A stretch of DNA of 64,000 bases, taken from assembly GCF_007752935.1 (NCBI RefSeq), contig NZ_CP036319.1:4216001-4280000 (forward strand). The letters run 5' to 3'. Below are positions 36,162-44,274 of this stretch, in pieces. Below the pieces are notes generated by a model. That model made no database searches. It saw only the letters and a program-made list of their open reading frames with translations, and was not told the DNA's origin. Origin of the DNA: Crateriforma conspicua (GTDB lineage Bacteria; Planctomycetota; Planctomycetia; Pirellulales; Pirellulaceae). Within the stretch, counting starts at the first letter, position 1. The number at the start of each line of letters is the position of its first letter. A program made the position numbers and the translations under genes.

Positions 36162-36911
36162 ATGTCGTGCAAACCGTTGATTGGAATCAATGCGGATTTC
36201 CGTGCTGCCGCTCGCAGCGTACCGGCCTACGCCTATCTGGCGTCGGGCTATTTCCAGTCAATCTTGAAAGCCGGCGGCGTACCGGTCGTCGTACCGCCCC
36301 TGGATGATCTGGATAGTGTGCACGCTTTGTTGCAAGGCGTCCATGGCTTTGTGTTCATCGGTGGCGGCGACTTGGACCCCCGCAACGACGGTTTCATGCT
36401 GCATCCCAGCGTCCGCCCGCTGGACCCGGCTCGTGAAGCCAGCGACCGCATGTTGATGAACGAAGTCGCCGAACGACGGATGCCCGTACTGGGAATCGGT
36501 ACCGGCATGCAACTGCTGAACATCCAACAGGGTGGCAACCTGTTCTTGGACATCAAGGAAGACTTGCCCAACGCCGTCCCGCACTTTGATGCTCAAGACC
36601 CGAACCACCGGCACACCTTGGACGTTGTCAGCGATTCGCTGGTGGGACGTGTCTATGGCGACGGTGAGATCCGCGTCAGCAGCCGACACCACATGGCGAT
36701 CGACGAAGTCGCCCCAGGTTTCCGAGTCACCGCACGTTGCCCCGACGGCGTGATCGAAGCCATCGAAAGCGAAATGATGGACTGGTTCGCCATCGGAACC
36801 CAGTTCCACCCCGAGTGCTCCGCCGCGTCCGCCCTGGACATTCGCATCTTCGAAGAATTCGTCGATGGCGTGAAAGAATCCATGGATCAACGCTTGCGTT
36901 TGGTCGCCTAA
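36162..36911 (+). CDS. C26-type (PuuD-like) amidotransferase homologue without catalytic Cys
   Basis: A 249-residue class I glutamine-amidotransferase fold protein of the gamma-glutamyl-GABA hydrolase (C26) group. Landmarks: PLIGINADFR at the start, VFIGGGDLDPRND, VSSRHHMAID, and GTQFHPE holding His216 and Glu218. The nucleophile elbow, normally G-I-C-R-G-x-Q, reads G-I-G-T-G-M-Q with Gly113 in place of Cys. Hydrolysis through a thioester is therefore not expected. It may be a binding or regulatory protein, or use a different nucleophile. The Shine-Dalgarno GAGGA is 8 nt upstream. It appears monocistronic, with a 7-bp hairpin at 36927-36950 after the stop. Confidence 0.85.
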   Translation: MSCKPLIGINADFRAAARSVPAYAYLASGYFQSILKAGGVPVVVPPLDDLDSVHALLQGVHGFVFIGGGDLDPRNDGFMLHPSVRPLDPAREASDRMLMNEVAERRMPVLGIGTGMQLLNIQQGGNLFLDIKEDLPNAVPHFDAQDPNHRHTLDVVSDSLVGRVYGDGEIRVSSRHHMAIDEVAPGFRVTARCPDGVIEAIESEMMDWFAIGTQFHPECSAASALDIRIFEEFVDGVKESMDQRLRLVA

Positions 36912-37863
36912 CGGAAAAAGCCGTGTGGCGGTTGATCTCGTTGAACCGCCGCAATCACGATGCATCGCTTCGCTTTGCGACGCCCGCCGACGCAACGAAC
37001 GCGGATTTTTTTGCGGCCGCCTGACCATCAGAACCGGCCGCGGACCGACACCGTTTTTTCGCAAACATCAAGGATGGTGGACCTGTTCGTCTCACACACC
37101 ATCGGTTGAAACCGGATGCACGGAATCGCAGCGGATCGAGTTCAGGAATGACGCCGGCCCTCGCGGCCGACGCCAAGATCCACGGAAACAACCGACGACC
37201 TTTTCGGCAGGATGCTGAAAGAACGCCCGACGGATCGCGGCAGGTCAAAACGAGGGGACAACAGGTGCGGACGAAACCAAAGGATCTGGTCTCATGACAA
37301 GGCCAAGCGTGCGTTGAGTTGGTGCACGCTTGGCCTTTCGGTCTGTAGGGACACGAGGGATCGCGCCGTCGAAAGCCATTCTTTCGGTGCCGCCGGTACT
37401 CGGCATTCGGTGCCACTTGCCCCCGTCATTTTGTGCAATCGGTTGCCGGCATAGCTGATTTCGTGCCAAACCGCCCGCATAGATCTGTCGGTAGGGGCCC
37501 AAAGCGGTATAAGATACGTGCGCTGCAGGGTTTGCCCGCGAACGCGGACGACTGATGGCTCGGACCAGCAAGAACCCCGGCGTCGGCCCGACGGCCACGC
37601 CCCCCGGTCCCACGAATGAATGCCACAGTCGCCGGCGACGCCCGGTGACCCACCACAGCAGCCGATGCAGAAATCGATGGATCGAAAACGAATTGCGGAA
37701 TCGATTCTGGTTGGCCTTTCCGACGCAAGCGATGCCTCGGACGCCCGAACGCCCATCGGCTCGACCCCCTGAAACACTTTTCGTCAACCCAAACCGTCGC
37801 CCCTTCGACGGACGCCGACCCCGCCCCTCCGCGACGGCGTGAATTGACCCGACAAACAAATCA
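36912..37863. other. 952-bp intergenic region, no convincing gene
   Basis: Open frames of up to 204 codons cross this region on the minus strand and up to 97 on the plus strand. Their translations are Arg/Gly/Pro-rich, lack hydrophobic cores and start at odd sites, so I reject them. Notable elements are a 7-bp hairpin (GGCGGTT/AACCGCC, 36927-36950), a perfect 14-bp stem at 37299-37337 (listed separately) and a TATAAGAT box near 37508. An unannotated RNA gene is possible. Confidence 0.5.
37299..37337. ncRNA. Perfect 14-bp hairpin, possible RNA or terminator
   Basis: AAGGCCAAGCGTGC (37299-37312) and GCACGCTTGGCCTT (37324-37337) are exact complements around an 11-nt loop. There is no U-tract on either strand, so it is not a simple intrinsic terminator. 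It lies far from any gene (about 390 bp after the C26 stop, 530 bp before the next start). The type is a guess; the stem itself is certain. Confidence 0.3.
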
Positions 37864-39609
37864 ATGAAATCCGATCACTGGAACTTCCTGGCCAATCTGC
37901 TGGGAACCCCTGGCGCGGCGGAGCCGCCCAAAAAAGAAGCCAAGAAGCAAGAAGACGACCAACCGTCGGACGTCGCCAATGAAGCGGAACCACCCGCCGA
38001 CCAAGCCGACGTCAACGAAGACGAAGACGTCGTGGTGCAGTCGACCGACGAACAAGACGACGCGGACGCACCCAGTGGCCAGCCGGTCGCCGAAGCGCCG
38101 GTGGATTCTTCGCCAGCCGACGAATCCGACGTCGATGTGGATCCGGAAACCATTCTGGACGCACTGACCGCACCAGAACCTCCGGCCGTCTTGCCCGGGT
38201 TCGGCAGCAGCACGCGTGACGAAGCCCAGCAGCGCACCGACGATCTGTTTTCCCGATCGATCAAGGAATCGCCCCATCGCGACGATCGCCGGGACAGCGC
38301 CGGTCGGCTGAAACGTGACGCCAGTCCCATCGACGAAGACGACAACCCGCTTGCCAAACAAGTCGATGATGCCGAAGCGTCCGCCAAGCCTTTTGCCGAA
38401 GAGACCGACGCGGACGACTCGTCCGGCGGTGCCGCTTGGTCGGGCTTGGCGGAAGAACTGGGGATCGAAGTCCCGCCCGAAGCCGACGCTCCGGTTCAAT
38501 CCCAAAACGACAGCGACGACAAGCCACGTGGCCGGTCCGATCGAAGCGAAAGGTCCAGCCGCGGCAAGTCATCCAAACCTCCCCGCAAACGCAAGTCCAG
38601 CGGCAAAGCCTTCGGCATGGGGCTGATCGACGCCGACGATTTCGATGATGACGACGATGATTCGTCCGACGACATCGAAGCGGTTGTCGATGTGGACGCT
38701 GAATCGGCTGTCACGGACACCACCGAAGACGACTCCGATGACGCACCGCGTGGACGTCGATCCACACGACGACGCGGACGCCGCGACCGGGACGAGGATT
38801 CGGATGATTCGCGTGACGAACCGCAAGTCCGACGACGATCGGGATCGGGTGACGACGCAGACGATGAATCCGACGATGACCGATCACCCCGTCGGCGTCG
38901 TGGCCGTCGTGGTCAACGCCAGCGGATCAGCGAAGAAGACGCCCAGCGGATGGAACGCGGCGAAACCGTCGAATCTGCCGCAGTCAATGACGACGAAGAA
39001 ACCAGCCGATCGTCGCGTCGCAAGAATCGCCCGTCGCGACGCCGCGAAAAAGAAGACGACGATGATGAATCGTTCGCCTTCGGATTGGTCGACGATGACG
39101 ACGATTCGGAAACCGAAGCTCGCGTTTCATCCGGTGATGACGACGACGGCGATGAAGACGATCGCCCACGCGGCCGTTCACGACGCCGGGGTCGCCGCGG
39201 CGGTCGCGGACGTTCGCAACGTGACACGGACAACAACGAAGTTGACGTCCGCGCCGATCGTGATTCCGATGACGACGATCTGCCAGCCAATGCGTTCGAC
39301 GACGATCACGAAGACGACGCGGAAGTCGAAGAAATTCGCCAGCGCCGGTCGCGACGCGGACGTCGACGCCGCGACAACGACGACGATCGTTCCGAACGTT
39401 CGAAGGATTCCCGGCGGTCCCGCGACGATGATTCGTCCGACGATGACGAATCGGCACCACGTCGCCGCAACGTGCCGACTTGGCTGGACACGGTCAACTT
39501 GTTGGTCGATTCCAACATTGAAAACCACAAACGTCCCTCGCGTGGCGGTGGGGGCCGTGGTGGCAACGGCGGCAAGTCGGGAAACCAACGCGGTCGACGA
39601 CGAAGCTGA
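37864..39609 (+). CDS. Large disordered polyampholyte protein
   Basis: A 581-residue protein with a short structured start (MKSDHWNFLANLLGTPG). About 500 residues of low complexity follow, alternating blocks of Asp/Glu (DDDDDSSDD) with blocks of Arg (RRRRGRRGQRQR, SRRRGRRGGRGR). It ends in a conserved-looking motif (VPTWLDTVNLLVDSNIE) and a Gly/Arg RGG-type tail. It has no signal peptide or membrane helix. The composition resembles the disordered RNA-binding tails of bacterial RNase E or eukaryotic RGG proteins, but no nuclease domain is present. Possible roles are RNA binding or condensate formation; both are inferred. It is upstream of the SRP RNA and dnaX. Confidence 0.7.
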   Translation: MKSDHWNFLANLLGTPGAAEPPKKEAKKQEDDQPSDVANEAEPPADQADVNEDEDVVVQSTDEQDDADAPSGQPVAEAPVDSSPADESDVDVDPETILDALTAPEPPAVLPGFGSSTRDEAQQRTDDLFSRSIKESPHRDDRRDSAGRLKRDASPIDEDDNPLAKQVDDAEASAKPFAEETDADDSSGGAAWSGLAEELGIEVPPEADAPVQSQNDSDDKPRGRSDRSERSSRGKSSKPPRKRKSSGKAFGMGLIDADDFDDDDDDSSDDIEAVVDVDAESAVTDTTEDDSDDAPRGRRSTRRRGRRDRDEDSDDSRDEPQVRRRSGSGDDADDESDDDRSPRRRRGRRGQRQRISEEDAQRMERGETVESAAVNDDEETSRSSRRKNRPSRRREKEDDDDESFAFGLVDDDDDSETEARVSSGDDDDGDEDDRPRGRSRRRGRRGGRGRSQRDTDNNEVDVRADRDSDDDDLPANAFDDDHEDDAEVEEIRQRRSRRGRRRRDNDDDRSERSKDSRRSRDDDSSDDDESAPRRRNVPTWLDTVNLLVDSNIENHKRPSRGGGGRGGNGGKSGNQRGRRRS

Positions 39610-39830
39610 TCGCTTCGATGCAGTGGTCGGACGCCGCGCGTGCCTTGCAACATCGGTCGCCGGCGGCCAAGATACGGTTTGACGGTTGGGTGACGCGTCG
39701 CAGGCAACACGCTTGCCCGCCATCACGACAACCGTCCCGTCAGCCCGCCGACACAGGCAATGGATCGGGGGCCGGCGGAACGTCGTCCGATGAAACCTCC
39801 GGATGACCGATGCCTTGAACGACTGATTGA

Positions 39831-39924
39831 TGGTGGCGGCCTTTGCGATTGTGAATCGTGAACCTGGTCAGGCCTTAACTGGAGCAGCCATAAGCGGTGT
39901 AGCTTTGTGTGAAGGTCGCCTCCA
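39831..39924 (+). ncRNA. ffs: Signal recognition particle RNA (small bacterial 4.5S type)
   Basis: The conserved domain IV core is present: GGTCAGG (39866-39872), a short CC/GG stem capped by TAAC (39876-39879, a URRC-type tetraloop) and GGAGCAGCC (39881-39889). The ends close: GGCGGCCTT (39835-39843) pairs with AAGGTCGCC (39912-39920) with one G-U pair, extended by TGG/CCA beyond a U-U mismatch. The length is ~94 nt. A position just upstream of dnaX matches the scr-dnaX order known in Bacillus. It binds Ffh to target membrane proteins. Exact ends are estimated from the helix. Confidence 0.85.
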
Positions 39925-39980
39925 CCGGTCAGTCGTTCAACTTCTTCTCGTTGTTGTCCGGACCCCTCGACGCGCCACGC

Positions 39981-41858
39981 ATGTCTGATTCATCCGAGCA
40001 GCATCAACCGTCCGCCGCTTCGCAAGACGGATACGTCGTCGTCGCGCGGCGTTATCGCCCCAAGTCTTTCGACGAACTGGTGGGCCAAGATCACGTCGGT
40101 CGGGCTTTGGTCAATGCGATCGAAACCGGCCGCGTCGGACACGCGTACTTGTTCACCGGTGCCCGTGGGGTCGGCAAAACCAGCACCGCGCGGATCTTTG
40201 CAAAAGCGCTGAACGATCCCGGCGGCCCCACCGGAAACCCCGACCAGGAAACCGATGTCGCCCAGGCCATTGATGCGGGCGAAGACGTCGATGTGATCGA
40301 AATTGACGGTGCCAGCAACCGTGGCATCGATGAGATTCGCAGTCTGCGTGCCAACGTCGGTGTCCGGCCCAGCCGGTCGCGATACAAGATCTACATCATC
40401 GACGAAGTCCACATGCTGACCCAAGCGGCCTTCAATGCGTTGTTGAAAACGCTGGAAGAACCGCCCGAGCATGTGAAGTTCATTTTTTGCACGACGGATC
40501 CGGAAAAGATTCCGATCACCGTACTCAGCCGGTGCCAGCGATTCGATTTCGCACCGGTCGAAGTCAGCAAAATTGTCGCGCGGTTGAAAGAGATCTGTGC
40601 CGCCGAAGGGACCGAGGCGGATGACACCGCTTTGGAATTGATCGCCCGACGTGCGGCCGGTTCCATGCGTGACAGTCAGTCATTGTTGGAACAGTTGCTG
40701 TCGTTCAGTGGCGACCAGTTGACCGCCGAAACCGTCCACCAAATGCTGGGCACCGCGGACGACGAACGCTTGCACGCGTTGGCCACCGCGATGGCCGCCC
40801 GTGACGCTGCATCGGCGCTTTCACAGTTGGATGCCGCCGTCGATGAGGGTGTCGATGCGGGACGGTTGGCCGAACAGCTTTTGGGTTACTTCCGTGATTT
40901 GATGGCCGTCACGGTGGGCTGCGAAGCATCCATGCTGCGTCACACGTCGGCGGGACTGTACGACGAACTGTCGGAATTGGGCAAACGATGGGGATTGCAA
41001 ACGGTTCTGGCCGTCGTCGGACTGATCGACGACACACTGGTCCGAATCCGACACAGTGTTTACGCGCGGGTGTTGTTGGAATCAACGCTGATACAAATTT
41101 GCCACTTGCCGGATCTGCAATCGATCGCTGATTTGGCCGAAGCCGCCAAGACGCTTCCCGAAGGCGCACGTCTTTCGACAACACGATCAGTTGCACCGGA
41201 GACACCGGGTTCGCTCGGAGCCGAATCAAAAAAAAAAGCCCCCGCGGTAAGTCCTGATTCCGCCGCAGCAAACTCGGCCCCAACGCCATCGACCGCCGCC
41301 AACGTGCCGCGGATCGACGATGCCCATGCCGCATCGCCACCGGTCAGTGGCAACGATGGCGAATCGTCCAGCCGATCGGAAGCCCCGGCATCCGTTCCCG
41401 CCGCGGCTGCTTCCGCCGCCGCCACGGCTAGTCCACCAGTACCGGCCGGAAGTTTAAGCGGAAAAGAGTTGTGGGCGAGAGCGCTGCAGGACATGGACCC
41501 GATGACGTCAACGCTTGCGACGTCGGTCGAAGACGTCAGCATTGATGATTCGGGCCAGGTCGTGATGACGTTTCCCGCAAAGGCGGGTCTGGCGATGGGA
41601 CGGTGCGATAAACCCGTGCACCGGCAAGAAATCGTCGAATCGCTGCGCCGACTGACCGGTCGCGATCATCAGGTCATCATCAAAGCTTCGACCAAGGCGG
41701 TCGCCGAAGACAAACCGGTGGCCAAAGCACCACAGAAGTCGCGGGTGCAGTGGATGCGCGAAGTGGAAGCCAATTCGTTGGTGCAATCCTGTAAAGAAGT
41801 CTTCAGCGCGGAGGTCACCAAGATCGACCTGCCGCGCAACGACGCGCCCCGTCGATAG
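39981..41858 (+). CDS. dnaX: DNA polymerase III gamma/tau subunit
   Basis: The 625-residue clamp-loader ATPase of replication. Walker A GARGVGKT is at ~60-67, the DEVH Walker B at ~141-144, sensor 1 is FIFCTTDPEKIP and the arginine-finger region is TVLSRCQRFDF. The zinc module that normally follows AKALN, with four Cys (N-C-x8-C-x2-C-x2-C), is replaced by Asp/Gly/Pro/Thr residues (~79-96). A low-complexity Ala/Pro/Ser linker (~395-500) leads to a C-terminal domain (~500-625) of tau type. The frame is open back to a GTG at 39909, but that lies inside the SRP RNA, so ATG 39981 is chosen. No ybaB or recR follows. Confidence 0.93.
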   Translation: MSDSSEQHQPSAASQDGYVVVARRYRPKSFDELVGQDHVGRALVNAIETGRVGHAYLFTGARGVGKTSTARIFAKALNDPGGPTGNPDQETDVAQAIDAGEDVDVIEIDGASNRGIDEIRSLRANVGVRPSRSRYKIYIIDEVHMLTQAAFNALLKTLEEPPEHVKFIFCTTDPEKIPITVLSRCQRFDFAPVEVSKIVARLKEICAAEGTEADDTALELIARRAAGSMRDSQSLLEQLLSFSGDQLTAETVHQMLGTADDERLHALATAMAARDAASALSQLDAAVDEGVDAGRLAEQLLGYFRDLMAVTVGCEASMLRHTSAGLYDELSELGKRWGLQTVLAVVGLIDDTLVRIRHSVYARVLLESTLIQICHLPDLQSIADLAEAAKTLPEGARLSTTRSVAPETPGSLGAESKKKAPAVSPDSAAANSAPTPSTAANVPRIDDAHAASPPVSGNDGESSSRSEAPASVPAAAASAAATASPPVPAGSLSGKELWARALQDMDPMTSTLATSVEDVSIDDSGQVVMTFPAKAGLAMGRCDKPVHRQEIVESLRRLTGRDHQVIIKASTKAVAEDKPVAKAPQKSRVQWMREVEANSLVQSCKEVFSAEVTKIDLPRNDAPRR

Positions 41859-42011
41859 CTGACAGTCTTTATAGTCCGCACCAAGCCAGCTTCCACCGAG
41901 TGAAGTTACCGCGTGTTTGCTTGCAGGCGTCTGTGGCGGGAACTGCGCTCGGGATTGGTTCTGCGATACTGTCGCACAGCACATGACGAAGATGGGATCA
42001 TTTCGGCGCTG

Positions 42012-44066
42012 TCATCTTCCCAACAAAGGCAAAATGATTTCGGCGGCGTCCAAAACCTCGTCGCTGGTCAGCAAATCATCACCGTCGGCGTCGATGCGGC
42101 CGAACAACAAAGGTCGCGGAAACTCTTGTCGCGTGATCGTGCCGCTGTTGTCACCATCGACTTTTTGAAACGCGGCGATCAATCGGGCCGAATCGGTGTC
42201 GATTGAATCATCAGCCGGCGAATCACCGACAAGCTCATCAGTTTCAAAATACTCCACATACCCCAACATCATTTCGTCGTCCGTTTGCGGTCCCCAGCGG
42301 ACCGTTGTGCCGGGATCAGGATTGGCCGGATTGTTTTCGCTGTTGTCATACCACGCCGTCAGGTCGATACGGCTTCCCGCCGTGACCGCCAACGGTTGGT
42401 TGAATCGATATTCCAACTGCCAGTTGAAGTCATAGCTGGGAACGTCCAACAGACGATGCGATGAACCACCCGGCGCCGTCAGGTCGTATCGAAATGCCTT
42501 GCCGCGCAAATGCATGTGCGGCATCACCGCCAACAAGTGGACATCGGCCGGAACCACCAAAGACGCCGTTTCTTCGTGGTTGTCGGCGCCCGGCGGGATC
42601 TTAATTCGGTGATTTGCAATGCCCACGTTCTTGACCACTCGACGTGGCGGTTGATCAGAAAAGCGGATCCCCAAGCGCGTCTGGTCGCTGGTTTCGGTCC
42701 CGTTGGGCGTGTAATGCAGTTGGAAAACCAGATCCGATCCGGCAGGCAATCGTTTCGCCATGCCTTCGGGATACCGTTGGAACGTGTTGCCCGGCACATA
42801 CGCCGCCAAGAATCCGGATTCTTCATCGATGTCGACGTTGCGGTCACGTGAATCCTTCAAGAACACCAACACGTGATGCACCACGGATGGATCGGTGGGA
42901 CGAATTTCCACGGCCTGGACCCAGCGGTCTTCCTTCAAGTTCAAACGCACCAACGTGTGTTTGTACGGCATCTGTCCGGTGGCTTTGACCTGAAACTGTT
43001 TCGGAATCTGAACCTCCAAATCAGGCTTTCCAATGTGCCACTGCGTCGATGGAACGTCTGCGTGACGAAGCGGGGCGTCGGCGATGTCACCCTCGACGGC
43101 GCCTGATTCGATCCAGGCAAGCAGATCGCGTCGATCATCTTCCGCCAGCGAACGATCGTTGGCAAAGGTCACCGAAACATGATTGGTTTCTCGTTTCGGA
43201 TCCGCGGCGAACCACGGCGGCATGACGCCGCGCCCGACCACGCTGGCGATCATCCCGGCATAGTCGATGACGCTGGAATAAGTGTCTAAGGCAAATGGAG
43301 CCGAACCGCCGTCACGGTGGCACTGGCCACAGTTGTCCGCGATGATCCGTGAAATTCGGTTGTGATAAGTCAGCGTCCCCGCCGATGCATCGGCGGGCGG
43401 ATCCGTCTGAAAATACAAATCACATCCCGGTGATGTGGTCGCCGACACCGTCGGACGCCGGTCATCAAGCACGGCATCCAATGCGTCGGTCAAATAGTTC
43501 TTGCGCGGTGCGTCCAGCGAATAACCGAAACCGTATTGGTCGTCGACCGCGCCGCGATACACCAGTGTCCGAGCCGCATCGATCACGAAGACTTCGGTCG
43601 TCGTGTGTGCGCCCAGCGCATGAGCGATGTGTTCATCATCGTCACGAACATAGACGTCACCCAAACCATGAGTCGCGATCGCATTGCGCAGCCGACTGAT
43701 CTTTTCCGACTGGTTCGGATTCACATAGACAAACCGCACACCGCGGCCGGCGTATCGACGCTGAATCTTCGCCAGCGTCGGCGTGTACTTTTTGCACAGC
43801 GGACAACCGATTCCTGTCATCGCGAAAACCACTGCATCGCATGATTCATTCTCCAAGCCTTCGGCGCCACCCAACCACTCGCTCAGTTGGTACGTGTGGC
43901 CGTCGATGTCGGTGAAAGCCAAATCGGCAACGCGTCGTCCCACGCCCACGTCGCCCGGTTTGATCGGTTGCGGTCCCTGGCGGACTTCCGTTGGCGTTGC
44001 GGCACCGGCGGGGATGCCGGTCCACAGCGAAACAATAACGCACCCGGTCACAATCCATGACTTCAT
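42012..44066 (-). CDS. Redoxin - cytochrome c - PHM-like copper domain - EF-hand fusion
   Basis: A 684-residue exported protein (signal at ~1-23). A peroxiredoxin/redoxin thioredoxin fold (~37-200) carries C88-P-L-C91. A haem c motif C246-G-Q-C249-H250 follows. Two copper-monooxygenase-like (PHM/DBM) beta domains (~340-610) have candidate ligands His397-His398, His451, His517-x-His519 and Met599/Met600. Two EF-hand loops (KVDGDNSGTITRQEF; RIDADGDDLLTSDEV) end the protein. Each metal site looks complete. Together they suggest a periplasmic redox enzyme that moves electrons from the haem to copper; the substrate is unknown. ATG 44066 is used rather than an upstream TTG. Confidence 0.82.
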   Translation of the reverse strand: MKSWIVTGCVIVSLWTGIPAGAATPTEVRQGPQPIKPGDVGVGRRVADLAFTDIDGHTYQLSEWLGGAEGLENESCDAVVFAMTGIGCPLCKKYTPTLAKIQRRYAGRGVRFVYVNPNQSEKISRLRNAIATHGLGDVYVRDDDEHIAHALGAHTTTEVFVIDAARTLVYRGAVDDQYGFGYSLDAPRKNYLTDALDAVLDDRRPTVSATTSPGCDLYFQTDPPADASAGTLTYHNRISRIIADNCGQCHRDGGSAPFALDTYSSVIDYAGMIASVVGRGVMPPWFAADPKRETNHVSVTFANDRSLAEDDRRDLLAWIESGAVEGDIADAPLRHADVPSTQWHIGKPDLEVQIPKQFQVKATGQMPYKHTLVRLNLKEDRWVQAVEIRPTDPSVVHHVLVFLKDSRDRNVDIDEESGFLAAYVPGNTFQRYPEGMAKRLPAGSDLVFQLHYTPNGTETSDQTRLGIRFSDQPPRRVVKNVGIANHRIKIPPGADNHEETASLVVPADVHLLAVMPHMHLRGKAFRYDLTAPGGSSHRLLDVPSYDFNWQLEYRFNQPLAVTAGSRIDLTAWYDNSENNPANPDPGTTVRWGPQTDDEMMLGYVEYFETDELVGDSPADDSIDTDSARLIAAFQKVDGDNSGTITRQEFPRPLLFGRIDADGDDLLTSDEVLDAAEIILPLLGR

Positions 44067-44149
44067 CGCGTGCAACCCTTCCCGAATTTCCAGCTGGTGA
44101 TGATTGAAGGCTCGTCCGTCAGACGAACGACTCGAAGATAATCGATAGC

Positions 44150-44199
44150 GTGCCCGTCATGTCGACTTTTGGGCAAGACCAACCTGACCGGACGGGCAC
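44150..44199. repeat. Inverted repeat in divergent-type gap
   Basis: GTGCCCGTC (44150-44158) and GACGGGCAC (44191-44199) are exact complements with a 32-nt spacer. They lie in the 208-bp gap upstream of the fusion gene (minus) and downstream of the UbiB-family gene. It could be an operator or an RNA stem. No U-tract follows. Confidence 0.4.
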
Positions 44200-44274
44200 A
44201 GAAAACCCTGATCATTCGGGGTCTCCCCCAGCGTCCCCCGAGCCTAACCGATCACTTGAACACCCGGCTGACGC

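Noticed and set aside
37245-37859. 204-codon minus-strand frame in the large gap
   Set aside because: Arg/Gly-rich translation without domains; it overlaps the perfect hairpin and has no ribosome site.
39909-39980. N-terminal extension of dnaX from GTG
   Set aside because: It would begin inside the 3' stem of the SRP RNA; the ATG at 39981 starts the conserved region.
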